23,786 nt of DNA. Origin: a virus. The notes below the pieces were generated by a model, which had not been told where the DNA came from, searched no databases, and saw nothing but the letters and a program-made list of their open reading frames with translations. Within the stretch, counting starts at the first letter, position 1; each line of letters opens with the position of its first letter. The DNA is taken from positions 1-23,786 of the IMG/VR virus record IMGVR_UViG_3300000525_000043. The stretch is one strand, 5' to 3'. This document shows positions 1-5,933 of the stretch, in pieces. The translations under genes were made by a program, and so were the position numbers.

Positions 1-2
1 AT

Positions 3-374
3 TTATACTGTTGGGACAATGACATATCGGTATTAGATGTAAGTATGAATACAGAATTGATAGATTTACAGTGTGGGGGCAACCCAATGTCAGTATTAGA
101 TGTAAGCACCAACACTAAATTAAAATCTTTAAGTTGTTGGAACAGCGCAATATCAGTATTAGATGTTAGCAATAATACTGAATTGATAACTTTATATTGT
201 TATAAAAATAATCAAGACCCATCAACAACAGACCAAATATTTATTGATTTAGATGCGAATGGAAAATCAAATGGTGACTTAAAAATTAGAAACAACAGAA
301 CGTCAGCAAGCGATACTGCAAGAGCAAATCTAATAACAAAAAGTTGGACAATAAACGACAGTTGGACAACATAA
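3..374 (+). CDS. Leucine-rich-repeat protein, 3' end only
   Basis: The reading frame is open from the left edge, so the true start lies outside the window; an internal ATG at 45 is probably not the start. At least three 21-residue repeats are visible, each following the plan SVLDVSxNTxLxxLxCxxN, with the Cys and Asn positions kept (for example LKSLSCWNSAISVLDVS). This is the short bacterial LRR type often seen in secreted and surface proteins of Bacteroidota. After the repeats come about 50 Asn/Asp/Ser-rich residues ending in WTINDSWTT. LRRs bind proteins or glycans. Its place just upstream of a lysis cassette suggests a tail-fibre or receptor-binding role, but that is inference from position. 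A host-derived surface protein is an alternative. Confidence 0.75.
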   Translation, partial: LYCWDNDISVLDVSMNTELIDLQCGGNPMSVLDVSTNTKLKSLSCWNSAISVLDVSNNTELITLYCYKNNQDPSTTDQIFIDLDANGKSNGDLKIRNNRTSASDTARANLITKSWTINDSWTT

Positions 375-482
375 AACCATCAAAAACATAATCACACTGC
401 TTCTTGGATTGCTATTATTGAGAACTATGGCAGTAGCGAAAATCAGCGGCTTTTTCGGTCAGAAACTACTAAACAAAATTAC

Positions 483-611
483 ATGATCACAGAAATATCA
501 AATATGCCAATGGTAATGTTTTCCGTGATAAGGAAAGCATTCATATACGAGAGCGGTGCGCTTATACTGGCAGGTATAATTACATTTTCTACAAGTTATG
601 TAGCTATATAG
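483..611 (+). CDS. Small hydrophobic protein, 42 aa, unrecognised
   Basis: An ATG frame encodes 42 residues ending at a TAG. Residues about 25-40 (ESGALILAGIITFSTSY) form one hydrophobic stretch long enough to insert in a membrane. The start overlaps, in ATGA fashion, the stop of another short open frame running from about 373 to 486 that has no ATG near its beginning and contains a Leu-rich segment. Two overlapping small hydrophobic frames next to a lysis cassette could be minor lysis or superinfection proteins, but I recognise neither. The same region could simply be non-coding. Confidence 0.35.
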   Translation: MITEISNMPMVMFSVIRKAFIYESGALILAGIITFSTSYVAI

Positions 612-705
612 CGTAGTATATTTCAACAAAAACATAATAGGATTTGATTTTTTAAAACAACAAACATAAAAACGAAGTGTTGTACCTTATTAAATAAAAT
701 TTAGG

Positions 706-713
706 TATATTTG
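706..713 (+). promoter_or_regulatory. Candidate promoter -7 box TATATTTG
   Basis: TATATTTG matches the Bacteroidota -7 consensus TAnnTTTG exactly. A TTG lies about 23 nt upstream (680-682), a little far for a -33 element. The box stands 35 nt before the ATG of a small ORF at 749 and could drive the lysis cassette from 1020 onward. Confidence 0.45.
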
Positions 714-748
714 TCAACAACAGCCTATAAACATATAAAATAATCGCA

Positions 749-862
749 ATGCTAAAACCCTTTAAGAACAATTTAAAACACACTGAGCACAGCAACTTAG
801 CTGTAACAGGTCAATTTGGTATTAGGCAGTTGGTGACTGGTAGTGCTAGCAACACTAGTTAA
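749..862 (+). CDS. Small ORF, 37 aa, unrecognised
   Basis: ATG-initiated frame of 37 residues, basic at the N terminus (MLKPFKNNLKHTEH) and Ser/Thr/Gly-rich towards the end, stopping at TAA. No membrane segment or known motif is visible. Its only support is a good TATATTTG box 35 nt upstream and a leader (taatcgcaATG) similar to others here. It is followed by, and slightly overlaps, another short frame at 843-1013. Confidence 0.35.
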   Translation: MLKPFKNNLKHTEHSNLAVTGQFGIRQLVTGSASNTS

Positions 863-1013
863 ATGTTCATGTCAATTAAAGCAGAGTAGTAAAGCACGTT
901 TACATGTGGTATGTTATGCTGGTGATCCCGTGTTGACTTTTATCTTACAATCTGTTGAACATATACCTGGAGCTTTTGAGAACGTTAGAGAGGCCAATAA
1001 GCAAATAAAATAG
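843..1013 (+). CDS. Small ORF before the holin-like gene, 56 aa, start uncertain
   Basis: The frame is open from 837 to a TAG at 1011-1013, six bases before the next ATG. There is no ATG start; GTG at 843 gives 56 residues and GTG at 906 gives 35. The C-terminal half (HVVCYAGDPVLTFILQSVEH, then a Glu/Asn/Lys-rich tail) has the composition of real coding sequence, and the tight spacing to the gene at 1020 suggests translational coupling. A 5' part in another frame, joined through a frameshift, cannot be excluded. I do not recognise the product. Confidence 0.35.
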   Translation: MLATLVKCSCQLKQSSKARLHVVCYAGDPVLTFILQSVEHIPGAFENVREANKQIK

Positions 1014-1019
1014 AATATT

Positions 1020-1415
1020 ATGAGCGTATTTTCAGATAACTTAGGAATTATAATAACAGGAATTACTGGAGCTATTGGAGGTATTGTGGCTTTTTTTGGT
1101 GGTAAAAACCTTAAGAAATCAGAGGAAAAGAAATCTGAAAGCACCGCTAATATTGAGATAGGAAAAGCTTATCAACAAATGGCTGAGCAGAACAATGAAT
1201 TTATGAAAAGTTTGCGCGAAAAAGTAGACTTTCAAACCAGAGAAATAGAGGGATTCAAAGATGAAAATAGAGACCAAAGAAAAGATTTAAAAGCCTTACA
1301 TTCTGAAATGTCTACACTTACAAATGAAAACAACAATCTTAAACAGATGGTTGTCGAGCTTAAACTGGAGAATAAAAACTTATTAGAAGAGATTAAGAAA
1401 TACCGTAAGATATGA
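1020..1415 (+). CDS. Holin-like protein: one membrane segment plus coiled coil
   Basis: 131 residues. Residues 8-27 (LGIIITGITGAIGGIVAFFG) form a Gly/Ile-rich transmembrane helix with a very short N-terminal segment outside it, followed by a basic KNLKKSEEKK boundary. Residues 45-131 are charged and rich in E, K, Q, N and L in heptad spacing, typical of a long cytoplasmic or periplasmic coiled coil. This architecture directly upstream of a lysin-like gene is common in phages of Bacteroidota and is usually read as a holin or lysis-regulating membrane protein. The stop overlaps the next ATG as ATGA, implying coupled translation. A tail-associated or superinfection-exclusion membrane protein is the alternative; the lysis assignment rests mainly on context. 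Confidence 0.6.
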   Translation: MSVFSDNLGIIITGITGAIGGIVAFFGGKNLKKSEEKKSESTANIEIGKAYQQMAEQNNEFMKSLREKVDFQTREIEGFKDENRDQRKDLKALHSEMSTLTNENNNLKQMVVELKLENKNLLEEIKKYRKI

Positions 1416-1834
1416 AAATACTAATAAGTAGGTACAGTCCAGAAGAGTGTCAAACTATAGGAAATCTATACCTATTAGAAGATAATGGCTCGCTACTAAA
1501 TGTATGGGATAGTTTAGAACTACCCTGGTTAGACAATGAGTCTTATGTATCTTGTATACCAGAAGGCATATATACTGGTGTGTTACACAATTCACCTAAA
1601 TTTGGTTTATGTATATGGATTAAAGACGTACCAAGTAGAAGTGAAATACTTATACACGTAGGTAATTTTAACAGAGATACTTTAGGTTGTGTTATAATTG
1701 GCCAAAACCTTATGCATATAGACGATGATCGCAGCATGGATGTCGCTAATTCTGGTGATGCTATTGAAGAGCTAATAAACAGCTTAGAAGAAGCTGAAAT
1801 TAAAGAAATTCAAATAGAAATAAAATCAATATAG
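1412..1834 (+). CDS. DUF5675-type protein, probable cell-wall lysis enzyme
   Basis: 140 residues with the features of the DUF5675 phage family: an early Glu-Leu-Pro-Trp motif (SLELPWLDN), a Ser-Cys-Ile-Pro-x-Gly-x-Tyr segment (SCIPEGIYTG), a VPSRSEILIHVGN block and a following LGCVIIG. The arrangement IHVGN - about 5 residues - LGC resembles the His and Cys active-site layout of L,D-transpeptidase-like (YkuD) folds. For that reason, and because it lies between a holin-like and a spanin-like gene, I infer action on peptidoglycan peptides. The family itself is formally of unknown function. The ATG overlaps the upstream stop by 4 bp. The 163 bp after this gene contain no convincing ORF or terminator. 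Confidence 0.65.
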   Translation: MKILISRYSPEECQTIGNLYLLEDNGSLLNVWDSLELPWLDNESYVSCIPEGIYTGVLHNSPKFGLCIWIKDVPSRSEILIHVGNFNRDTLGCVIIGQNLMHIDDDRSMDVANSGDAIEELINSLEEAEIKEIQIEIKSI

Positions 1835-1997
1835 GTTATTAGCGAAGAGGTACCTAGAATAGCAATAACATAGAAATTGAGCTCCGCTTAAAAGATAATT
1901 GACCAATCCATAAAAACGACCTAAGATATGAGCTGTGATAAGGGCTTGACTGAGGTAGTTATGCTTTTTATTAAAGTGCAAGAAAAAGTAGAGTTTT

Positions 1998-2684
1998 ATG
2001 GTAAATGTAAAAAAAATAATTTCAAACAAAAAAGTAAGCTTAGGCCTAATAGCTATTTTGCTGGTTTTGCTTACTTTGTCAGTTGTAAACTCTTGTGATA
2101 AAAGTAATGATGTAGAAAGGGTAAAAAACAATATGCAGAACCTAGAACAAGAAGTTGAGGTTAGCGAATCTAAAATGGGCCAGGTAGTTTCTAAAGTGAA
2201 TACATTGAATGTAACTAACAAAGAACTGCAAAATCAAATTTGGGTAAAAGACGACTCATTAAAAGATATAACTAGGCAATTTAAGAGAGTAATATCTGCC
2301 ACAGTTATAGAAACTAAGGTAGTAATAGACACAGTTGACATACCATTTAAATCTGAAGTGGAATCAGTATTCAGCAGAGATTTTAGTGCTAGCAATCCTA
2401 ATTACAGCATACAGGGAATTGCAAGAAACACTGGCATATCGCTAAGCAACATAACTATTATTAATAAGCAGAGGATAGTAATAGGAAAAGACAGGGGTTT
2501 TTTCAGAGACAACATACTCATTAAAGTCACAAATTCCAATAAAAAAATGCATGTAATTGGTATGACATCTCAAAATGTTGTTGTAAACAAAAAAAGATTT
2601 GGTTTAGGCCCATTTATAGGGTTAGATCATACAGGTTCAGCTACGTTTGGCGTAGCCTTAACCTACAGCTTGATTAGGTTCTAG
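1998..2684 (+). CDS. Spanin-like membrane or lipoprotein with coiled coil and terminal beta domain
   Basis: 228 residues. Residues 14-31 form a strongly hydrophobic helix (SLGLIAILLVLLTLSVV) followed by VNSC at 30-33, which could be a signal anchor or a weak lipobox. Residues 36-95 are a charged coiled coil (ERVKNNMQNLEQEVEVSESK and onward). The last 30 residues (from RFGLGPFIGLD to LTYSLIRF) have alternating Gly/aromatic beta strands and end in Phe, as in DUF6808-like proteins of Bacteroidota phages. Anchor plus periplasmic coiled coil plus envelope-facing end is the general plan of a spanin linking inner and outer membranes in the last step of lysis. Function is inferred from architecture and from the holin- and lysin-like genes just upstream. 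The start ATG gives the N-terminal basic residues expected before the membrane helix. Confidence 0.6.
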   Translation: MVNVKKIISNKKVSLGLIAILLVLLTLSVVNSCDKSNDVERVKNNMQNLEQEVEVSESKMGQVVSKVNTLNVTNKELQNQIWVKDDSLKDITRQFKRVISATVIETKVVIDTVDIPFKSEVESVFSRDFSASNPNYSIQGIARNTGISLSNITIINKQRIVIGKDRGFFRDNILIKVTNSNKKMHVIGMTSQNVVVNKKRFGLGPFIGLDHTGSATFGVALTYSLIRF

Positions 2685-2760
2685 AAAAACAAATTAAACT
2701 CAACCAGGCTAATATATGAGCTTATTAGGTAGAAACAAGAGAAACAAGAGAAACAAAGAG

Positions 2761-2775
2761 AAACAATCATTGTTT
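2761..2775. promoter_or_regulatory. Perfect palindrome AAACAAT-C-ATTGTTT
   Basis: A 15-bp perfect inverted repeat with a one-base centre, formed where the last box of the first iteron group meets its mirror image. It is a natural site for a dimeric DNA-binding protein, possibly the HTH product encoded at 3095. Confidence 0.5.
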
Positions 2776-2968
2776 ATAGCCTTAAGACACTGATACCTAA
2801 GTCTAGGACAGCCGAGAAACAAAGGAAACAATAAAAGAGACAAACTTTTGTAATTGTTGTTTATTGATTTATAATAGCCTAGAAGAAAGGATAAACGATT
2901 ATATGAAGGTTTGCCAGGTATTGTTTCCATTGTTTCTACCTAGCAAGTCTCTACTCCCTAGTTATTGA

Positions 2969-2988
2969 TTTGCAACACTCTGTGCAAA
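2969..2988. promoter_or_regulatory. Operator-like inverted repeat TTTGCA-N8-TGCAAA
   Basis: Two 6-bp half-sites in perfect inverted orientation, separated by 8 bp (centre-to-centre about 14 bp), lie about 80 bp upstream of the TATATTTG box of the HTH gene. The geometry suits a dimeric HTH repressor. No protein assignment can be made from sequence alone. Confidence 0.4.
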
Positions 2989-3068
2989 CTGTGGGAGAAA
3001 CAAAGAATTTCCAATAATATCTTTTTAGTTTTTTTATAAATATATTTTATAATATTGATGTTTATTTG

Positions 3069-3076
3069 TATATTTG
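3069..3076 (+). promoter_or_regulatory. Promoter -7 box TATATTTG for the regulator gene
   Basis: Exact TAnnTTTG match 18 bp before the ATG at 3095, inside a very AT-rich stretch with T-runs upstream. It would transcribe the HTH gene and the recombination genes downstream up to the terminator near 5110. Confidence 0.5.
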
Positions 3077-3094
3077 TATAAATAAATTCTGAAT

Positions 3095-3499
3095 ATGAAA
3101 ACAATAGATCTAACTAAAATAATTGAGGGTAACAACCTTGAAGTAAAAGCAGTTGCTGCTGAATTATTCCCCTGTGTAAAATACCCTAAACTCGCGCTAG
3201 ACCGCATATTAAAAGGCGAGAGCAAGTTAGATTCTGATCAATTGAGCCGCCTCTCTACATATACAGGTTTAGAAATTGAGGAGCTGTACTCAGGTAAAAA
3301 TTGGAGGGTAAAAAGTAAGGAGGGTATGATAATTTTAGAGGCTGAAGAATACAGAGCAGTTATAAACACACAAGCTTGGACGACTACACTATTCCACAAG
3401 AAAACTATACTGCACGACACTATAATACATAATAACACTATATCTTTAGATCAGTACATTAAAAAATTAAACACAATTATTAATAACTATAATACGTAA
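3095..3499 (+). CDS. HTH (XRE/Cro-like) regulatory protein
   Basis: 134 residues. Residues about 17-65 fit a compact helix-turn-helix domain of the XRE/Cro kind, with the segments KAVAAELFPCVKYPKLALDR, then ILKGESKLDSDQLSRLSTYT and a closing EIEELY. The rest (residues 70-134) is a small beta-plus-helix region ending in an Asn/Ile/Thr-rich tail. It is the first gene after the GAAACAA iterons and the TTTGCA palindrome, which makes it the best candidate for the protein that binds them. It stands immediately before the recombination and replication genes (3 bp to the next ATG), so a role as early-gene regulator is likely. The HTH call is from pattern, not alignment. Confidence 0.6.
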   Translation: MKTIDLTKIIEGNNLEVKAVAAELFPCVKYPKLALDRILKGESKLDSDQLSRLSTYTGLEIEELYSGKNWRVKSKEGMIILEAEEYRAVINTQAWTTTLFHKKTILHDTIIHNNTISLDQYIKKLNTIINNYNT

Positions 3500-3502
3500 A
3501 TT

Positions 3503-3904
3503 ATGAATGCAGAAATCAAGATTAAATTTAATCCTGGGAATGCCAACCATGTTGAGGCATTAAATGTTCTAATCAATGCTGTGGGTGAAACTGTAGAACC
3601 AACTAAAAAAGCAGCTGAACCTGAAACTGAAGCCCCTAAAGCTAAAACTAGAAAGTCTAGAGCTAAAAAAGCTGAGCCAGAAAAAGAGCCAGAACCAAAC
3701 CCTGCAGAGGATCAAGAAGAAGAATCTGCTGACGAGACTACAACCTCTATAACAGTAGACCAAATTAGGGCTTTGGTGACTAAAAAAGCTAAGGCTAGCA
3801 AGACAGAAATAAAAGCTAAGCTTACTGAATTGAAAGCTGACAACGTGACGCTCCTTAAAAAGGAAGATTACGAAGAGTTTCATGCCTTTTTATTAGAACT
3901 GTAA
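3503..3904 (+). CDS. Small charged phage protein ahead of the DUF2800 nuclease
   Basis: 133 residues in three parts: a short N-terminal beta-like region (AEIKIKFNPGNANHVEALNV), a Lys/Glu/Pro/Ala low-complexity linker at about 33-80, and a helical C-terminal domain (SITVDQIRALVTKKAKASKT to the end). Proteins of this three-part form are frequently found next to DUF2800/DUF2815 genes in phages; the C-terminal helices resemble small recombination-accessory domains, but I cannot name a family. It starts 3 bp after the regulator stop and ends one base before the nuclease ATG, so all three are probably one transcript. Confidence 0.55.
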   Translation: MNAEIKIKFNPGNANHVEALNVLINAVGETVEPTKKAAEPETEAPKAKTRKSRAKKAEPEKEPEPNPAEDQEEESADETTTSITVDQIRALVTKKAKASKTEIKAKLTELKADNVTLLKKEDYEEFHAFLLEL

Positions 3905-3905
3905 A

Positions 3906-5114
3906 ATGGGAAAAAAACAAATAGATCACAGTGCTAGAGGCCACGCATACTTATCTGCTTCTGGTGCTAATCGATGGATGAACTGCTCACCTAGTGCAGA
4001 GCTTGAGTCACACTTTCCTAGTAAAACGAATTTCTACGCCAAAGAAGGAACCTTGGCGCATGAGTTCGCAGAACTTAATCTAAAGAGAGACCTAAAAATG
4101 CTAAACAAAAAGGAGCATGCTGAGGCAGTTGCTCCCTTTATGTTAGACAAGATGCACTCTCAAGAGATGGAGGAATTTGTACAGGTATATGTTGACTATG
4201 TTGTGCAACAGTACACCGCAGCAAAAAGAGTTACTAAGTCAGCTGAAATATTAATTGAGGAAAAAGTTGATTTTTCAGAATTTGTTTCTGGTGGCTTTGG
4301 AACCACAGATACATGTATAGTAGCTGACGGTGTTTTGGAAGTTATTGACTACAAACACGGCATGGGGGTAAAAGTATCTTCAGAGGAAAATACTCAGTTA
4401 AAGCTTTATGGCCTAGGTGCTTTAAACACCGCTGAGATACTGTACGACATACACACAGTTAGGCTTACAATTGTTCAACCAAGACTAGACTCAATATCTG
4501 TGTGGGAGATACATGCTCAGGATTTAAAAGAATGGGGTCACAACATTGTTATGCCAGCAGCTGAAAAAGCGCATAATGGTGAAGGTGAAGCTATACCTGG
4601 GGATTGGTGTAAATTTTGCAAAGCTATTCCAAAGTGTAAAGCTTTTGCTGAGATGAGTTTACAAGTCGCTGTAGATGAATTTTCTGAAAATGATAATGAC
4701 CCTAGACTTATGAGTGACGAAGAAGTATTAGAGAACTATGCTAAAATACCACAAGTAAAAATGTGGGAGAAAGCAGTTTCTGAGTACGTTTCAAAAGAAG
4801 CTATTAATAATGGCAAGAAATGGGATGGCTACAAACTAGTAGAAGGTAGAGCGAACAGAAAATGGGTTGACGAGGCTTCTGTAATTAAAAAGCTTAGGGG
4901 TAAGAGATTTAAGCAGGATGATTATTATGCTCCTAGAAAACTATTGGGAATACCTGGTATAGAAAAGCTACTAGGGAAGCTTGCATTTCCTGATCTGCTT
5001 TCTGATCTTGTAAATAAACCTAGAGGAGCACCTTCATTAGTAGTAGATAGTGACAAGCGTAAAGAGTATGTAAATGACTCCGCAAAGGATGAATTTGCTG
5101 ATGGGGAAAAATAA
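3906..5114 (+). CDS. DUF2800 RecB/Cas4-like Fe-S nuclease
   Basis: 402 residues of the DUF2800 family, PD-(D/E)XK nucleases used in phage replication or recombination. Visible motifs: EGTLAHEFAE with E47 and H52; GGFGTTDTCIVADG with D135; EVIDYKHG with D148 and K150, the D-x-K core; Q164 in the following QLKLYG helix. Four cysteines fit the split Fe-S cluster of Cas4/AddB-type nucleases: C27 near the N terminus, then C235, C238 and C244 (DWCKFCKAIPKCKAF). Expected activity is 5' or 3' resection of DNA ends for recombination, working with the ssDNA-binding protein that follows. Its stop overlaps the left arm of a terminator hairpin at 5110. Confidence 0.88.
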   Translation: MGKKQIDHSARGHAYLSASGANRWMNCSPSAELESHFPSKTNFYAKEGTLAHEFAELNLKRDLKMLNKKEHAEAVAPFMLDKMHSQEMEEFVQVYVDYVVQQYTAAKRVTKSAEILIEEKVDFSEFVSGGFGTTDTCIVADGVLEVIDYKHGMGVKVSSEENTQLKLYGLGALNTAEILYDIHTVRLTIVQPRLDSISVWEIHAQDLKEWGHNIVMPAAEKAHNGEGEAIPGDWCKFCKAIPKCKAFAEMSLQVAVDEFSENDNDPRLMSDEEVLENYAKIPQVKMWEKAVSEYVSKEAINNGKKWDGYKLVEGRANRKWVDEASVIKKLRGKRFKQDDYYAPRKLLGIPGIEKLLGKLAFPDLLSDLVNKPRGAPSLVVDSDKRKEYVNDSAKDEFADGEK

Positions 5115-5143
5115 TTTTAGATGATTTTTAAAGTTATTTTTTT
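5110..5143 (+). terminator. Intrinsic terminator after the DUF2800 gene
   Basis: AATAATTTTA (5110-5119) pairs with TAAAGTTATT (5129-5138), ten pairs including one T-G wobble, then the T-tract to 5143. The stem contains the stop codon. Being pure A/T plus one wobble it is probably leaky. The T-tract ends 17 nt before the TATATTTG box at 5161, the same geometry as the modules in the accessory region. Confidence 0.5.
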
Positions 5144-5160
5144 AATCAGTATATTATTTG

Positions 5161-5168
5161 TATATTTG
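5161..5168 (+). promoter_or_regulatory. Promoter -7 box TATATTTG for the ssDNA-binding protein
   Basis: Exact TAnnTTTG box, 17 nt after a seven-T tract and 29 bp before the ATG at 5198. It gives the ssDNA-binding protein, a product needed in large amounts, its own promoter. Confidence 0.6.
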
Positions 5169-5197
5169 AATTGAATATTTAATTAAATAAAAAAGTT

Positions 5198-5734
5198 ATG
5201 AGCACAAGAATTATCACTGGAAACGTTAGATTTAGCTATGCCCATGTATTTGAGCCTACATCTCTTAACGAGGACCAACCAAAAAAGTTCAGTGTTTCAA
5301 TTGTAGTTGACAAGTCAGATAAGAAAACCCTGAAAAAAATTAGGGAAGCTATAACTGAAGCTAAGGAAGATGGAAAAGGAAAATTTGGGGGGAAAGTTCC
5401 TAAGAACCTAAAAACTCCACTTAGAGATGGGGATGAAGACCGGGAAGATGATGAAGCATACGAAGGCAAAATGTTTTTGACTGCCAACAGTAACCGTAAA
5501 CCTCAGATTGTTGATGAGAATCTAGACGAAATAATTAGCCAAGAAGAGTTCTACAGCGGTTGCTACGGCCGAGCATCACTATCATTTTATGCATATGATG
5601 CTGGGGGTAGTAAAGGTATTGCTTGTGGGCTTAACAACATCCAAAAACTAAAAGAAGGAGAACGTCTTGGTGGACAAATAAGTACTGCAGAAGAAGATTT
5701 CGGTGCAGATGACGACTCAGATGGGTTAATGTAA
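5198..5734 (+). CDS. DUF2815 single-stranded-DNA-binding protein
   Basis: 178 residues of the DUF2815 family, the ssDNA-binding proteins paired with DUF2800 nucleases and family A polymerases in many phages; fold related to T7 gp2.5. Visible: an N-terminal TGNVRFSYAHVFEP strand segment, a FSVSIVVDKSDKKTLKKI region, a basic/Gly-rich loop (GKGKFGGKVPKNLKT), FYSGCYGRASLSFYAYD and GIACGLNNIQKLKEGERLGG near the end, and a final acidic tail (EEDFGADDDSDGLM). Such acidic tails in phage SSBs contact polymerase and helicase. It coats ssDNA during replication and recombination. It has its own promoter-like box and is followed by a structured RNA segment rather than directly by the polymerase. Confidence 0.88.
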   Translation: MSTRIITGNVRFSYAHVFEPTSLNEDQPKKFSVSIVVDKSDKKTLKKIREAITEAKEDGKGKFGGKVPKNLKTPLRDGDEDREDDEAYEGKMFLTANSNRKPQIVDENLDEIISQEEFYSGCYGRASLSFYAYDAGGSKGIACGLNNIQKLKEGERLGGQISTAEEDFGADDDSDGLM

Positions 5735-5784
5735 TTGGCACTACATTATATGACTGAGATTATTAGTGTCTAACAAACCTAAGT

Positions 5785-5811
5785 GGTGGGTGAGTTCGTT
5801 ACTCATCCACC
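5785..5811 (+). other. Strong 11-bp RNA hairpin with 5-nt loop
   Basis: GGTGGGTGAGT (5785-5795) pairs fully with ACTCATCCACC (5801-5811), with one G-T wobble and loop TCGTT. No T-run follows, so it is not a standard terminator; it may be an mRNA 3'-end stabiliser for the SSB message or the first element of the RNA structure at 5820-5911. Confidence 0.65.
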
Positions 5812-5819
5812 TCACAAAC

Positions 5820-5911
5820 AAAGCCCCAACATTTAATTAGCAACAGTAATGCTATTATACAGTATGCAGTTTTCATAATTCTGCTATCTGTAGGTTGGGG
5901 TTTTATTTTTT
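5820..5911 (+). ncRNA. Candidate three-way-junction RNA with terminator-like 3' end
   Basis: Outer stem: AAAGCCCCAAC (5820-5830) with GTTGGGGTTTT (5894-5904), 11 pairs with one G-T wobble, followed by ATTTTTT to 5911. Inside it sit two further hairpins: TAGCA/TGCTA (5838-5842 and 5850-5854) with a 7-nt loop, and ACAG-tat-GCAG / CTGC-tat-CTGT (5859-5869 and 5881-5891) with an 11-nt loop and a symmetric internal loop. The segment is in the 199-bp gap between SSB and polymerase. It could be a terminator or attenuator controlling polymerase expression, a riboswitch-like leader, or a small RNA. It matches no class I can name; pairing was done by eye. Confidence 0.5.
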
Positions 5912-5933
5912 AAAGAAACAAGCACAGAGATAT

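Larger units (their letters stand above)
2725..3003 (+). repeat. Cluster of nine GAAACAA boxes in a gene-free control region
   Basis: The interval 2685-3094 has no gene. It holds GAAACAA on the + strand at 2732, 2741, 2750, 2760, 2816, 2825 and 2997, and as TTGTTTC on the other strand at 2921 and 2930. Spacing inside groups is 9 or 10 bp, about one helical turn. The outer groups share a longer arm: TAGGTAGAAACAA at 2726-2738 and its inverted form TTGTTTCTACCTA at 2930-2942. Such phased iterons are typical of binding sites for an initiator or repressor. The position right before an HTH gene and the replication block suggests a control region or origin; which of these is unknown. Confidence 0.7.

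Noticed and set aside
1928-2098. 56-codon + strand frame overlapping the start of the spanin-like gene, reminiscent of nested Rz1 genes
   Set aside because: The overlapping part reads as an out-of-frame copy of the spanin N terminus, with no signal peptide or lipobox; nested-spanin status cannot be supported.
2725-3003. GAAACAA repeats considered as a CRISPR array
   Set aside because: Boxes are only 7 bp, spaced 9-10 bp and present in both orientations; there are no spacer-sized intervals.
5895-5933. TTG start giving the DNA polymerase 13 extra residues
   Set aside because: The TTG lies inside the GTTGGGG arm of a long RNA stem and the extra residues are unlike polymerase N termini; ATG 5934 begins directly before the Exo I motif.
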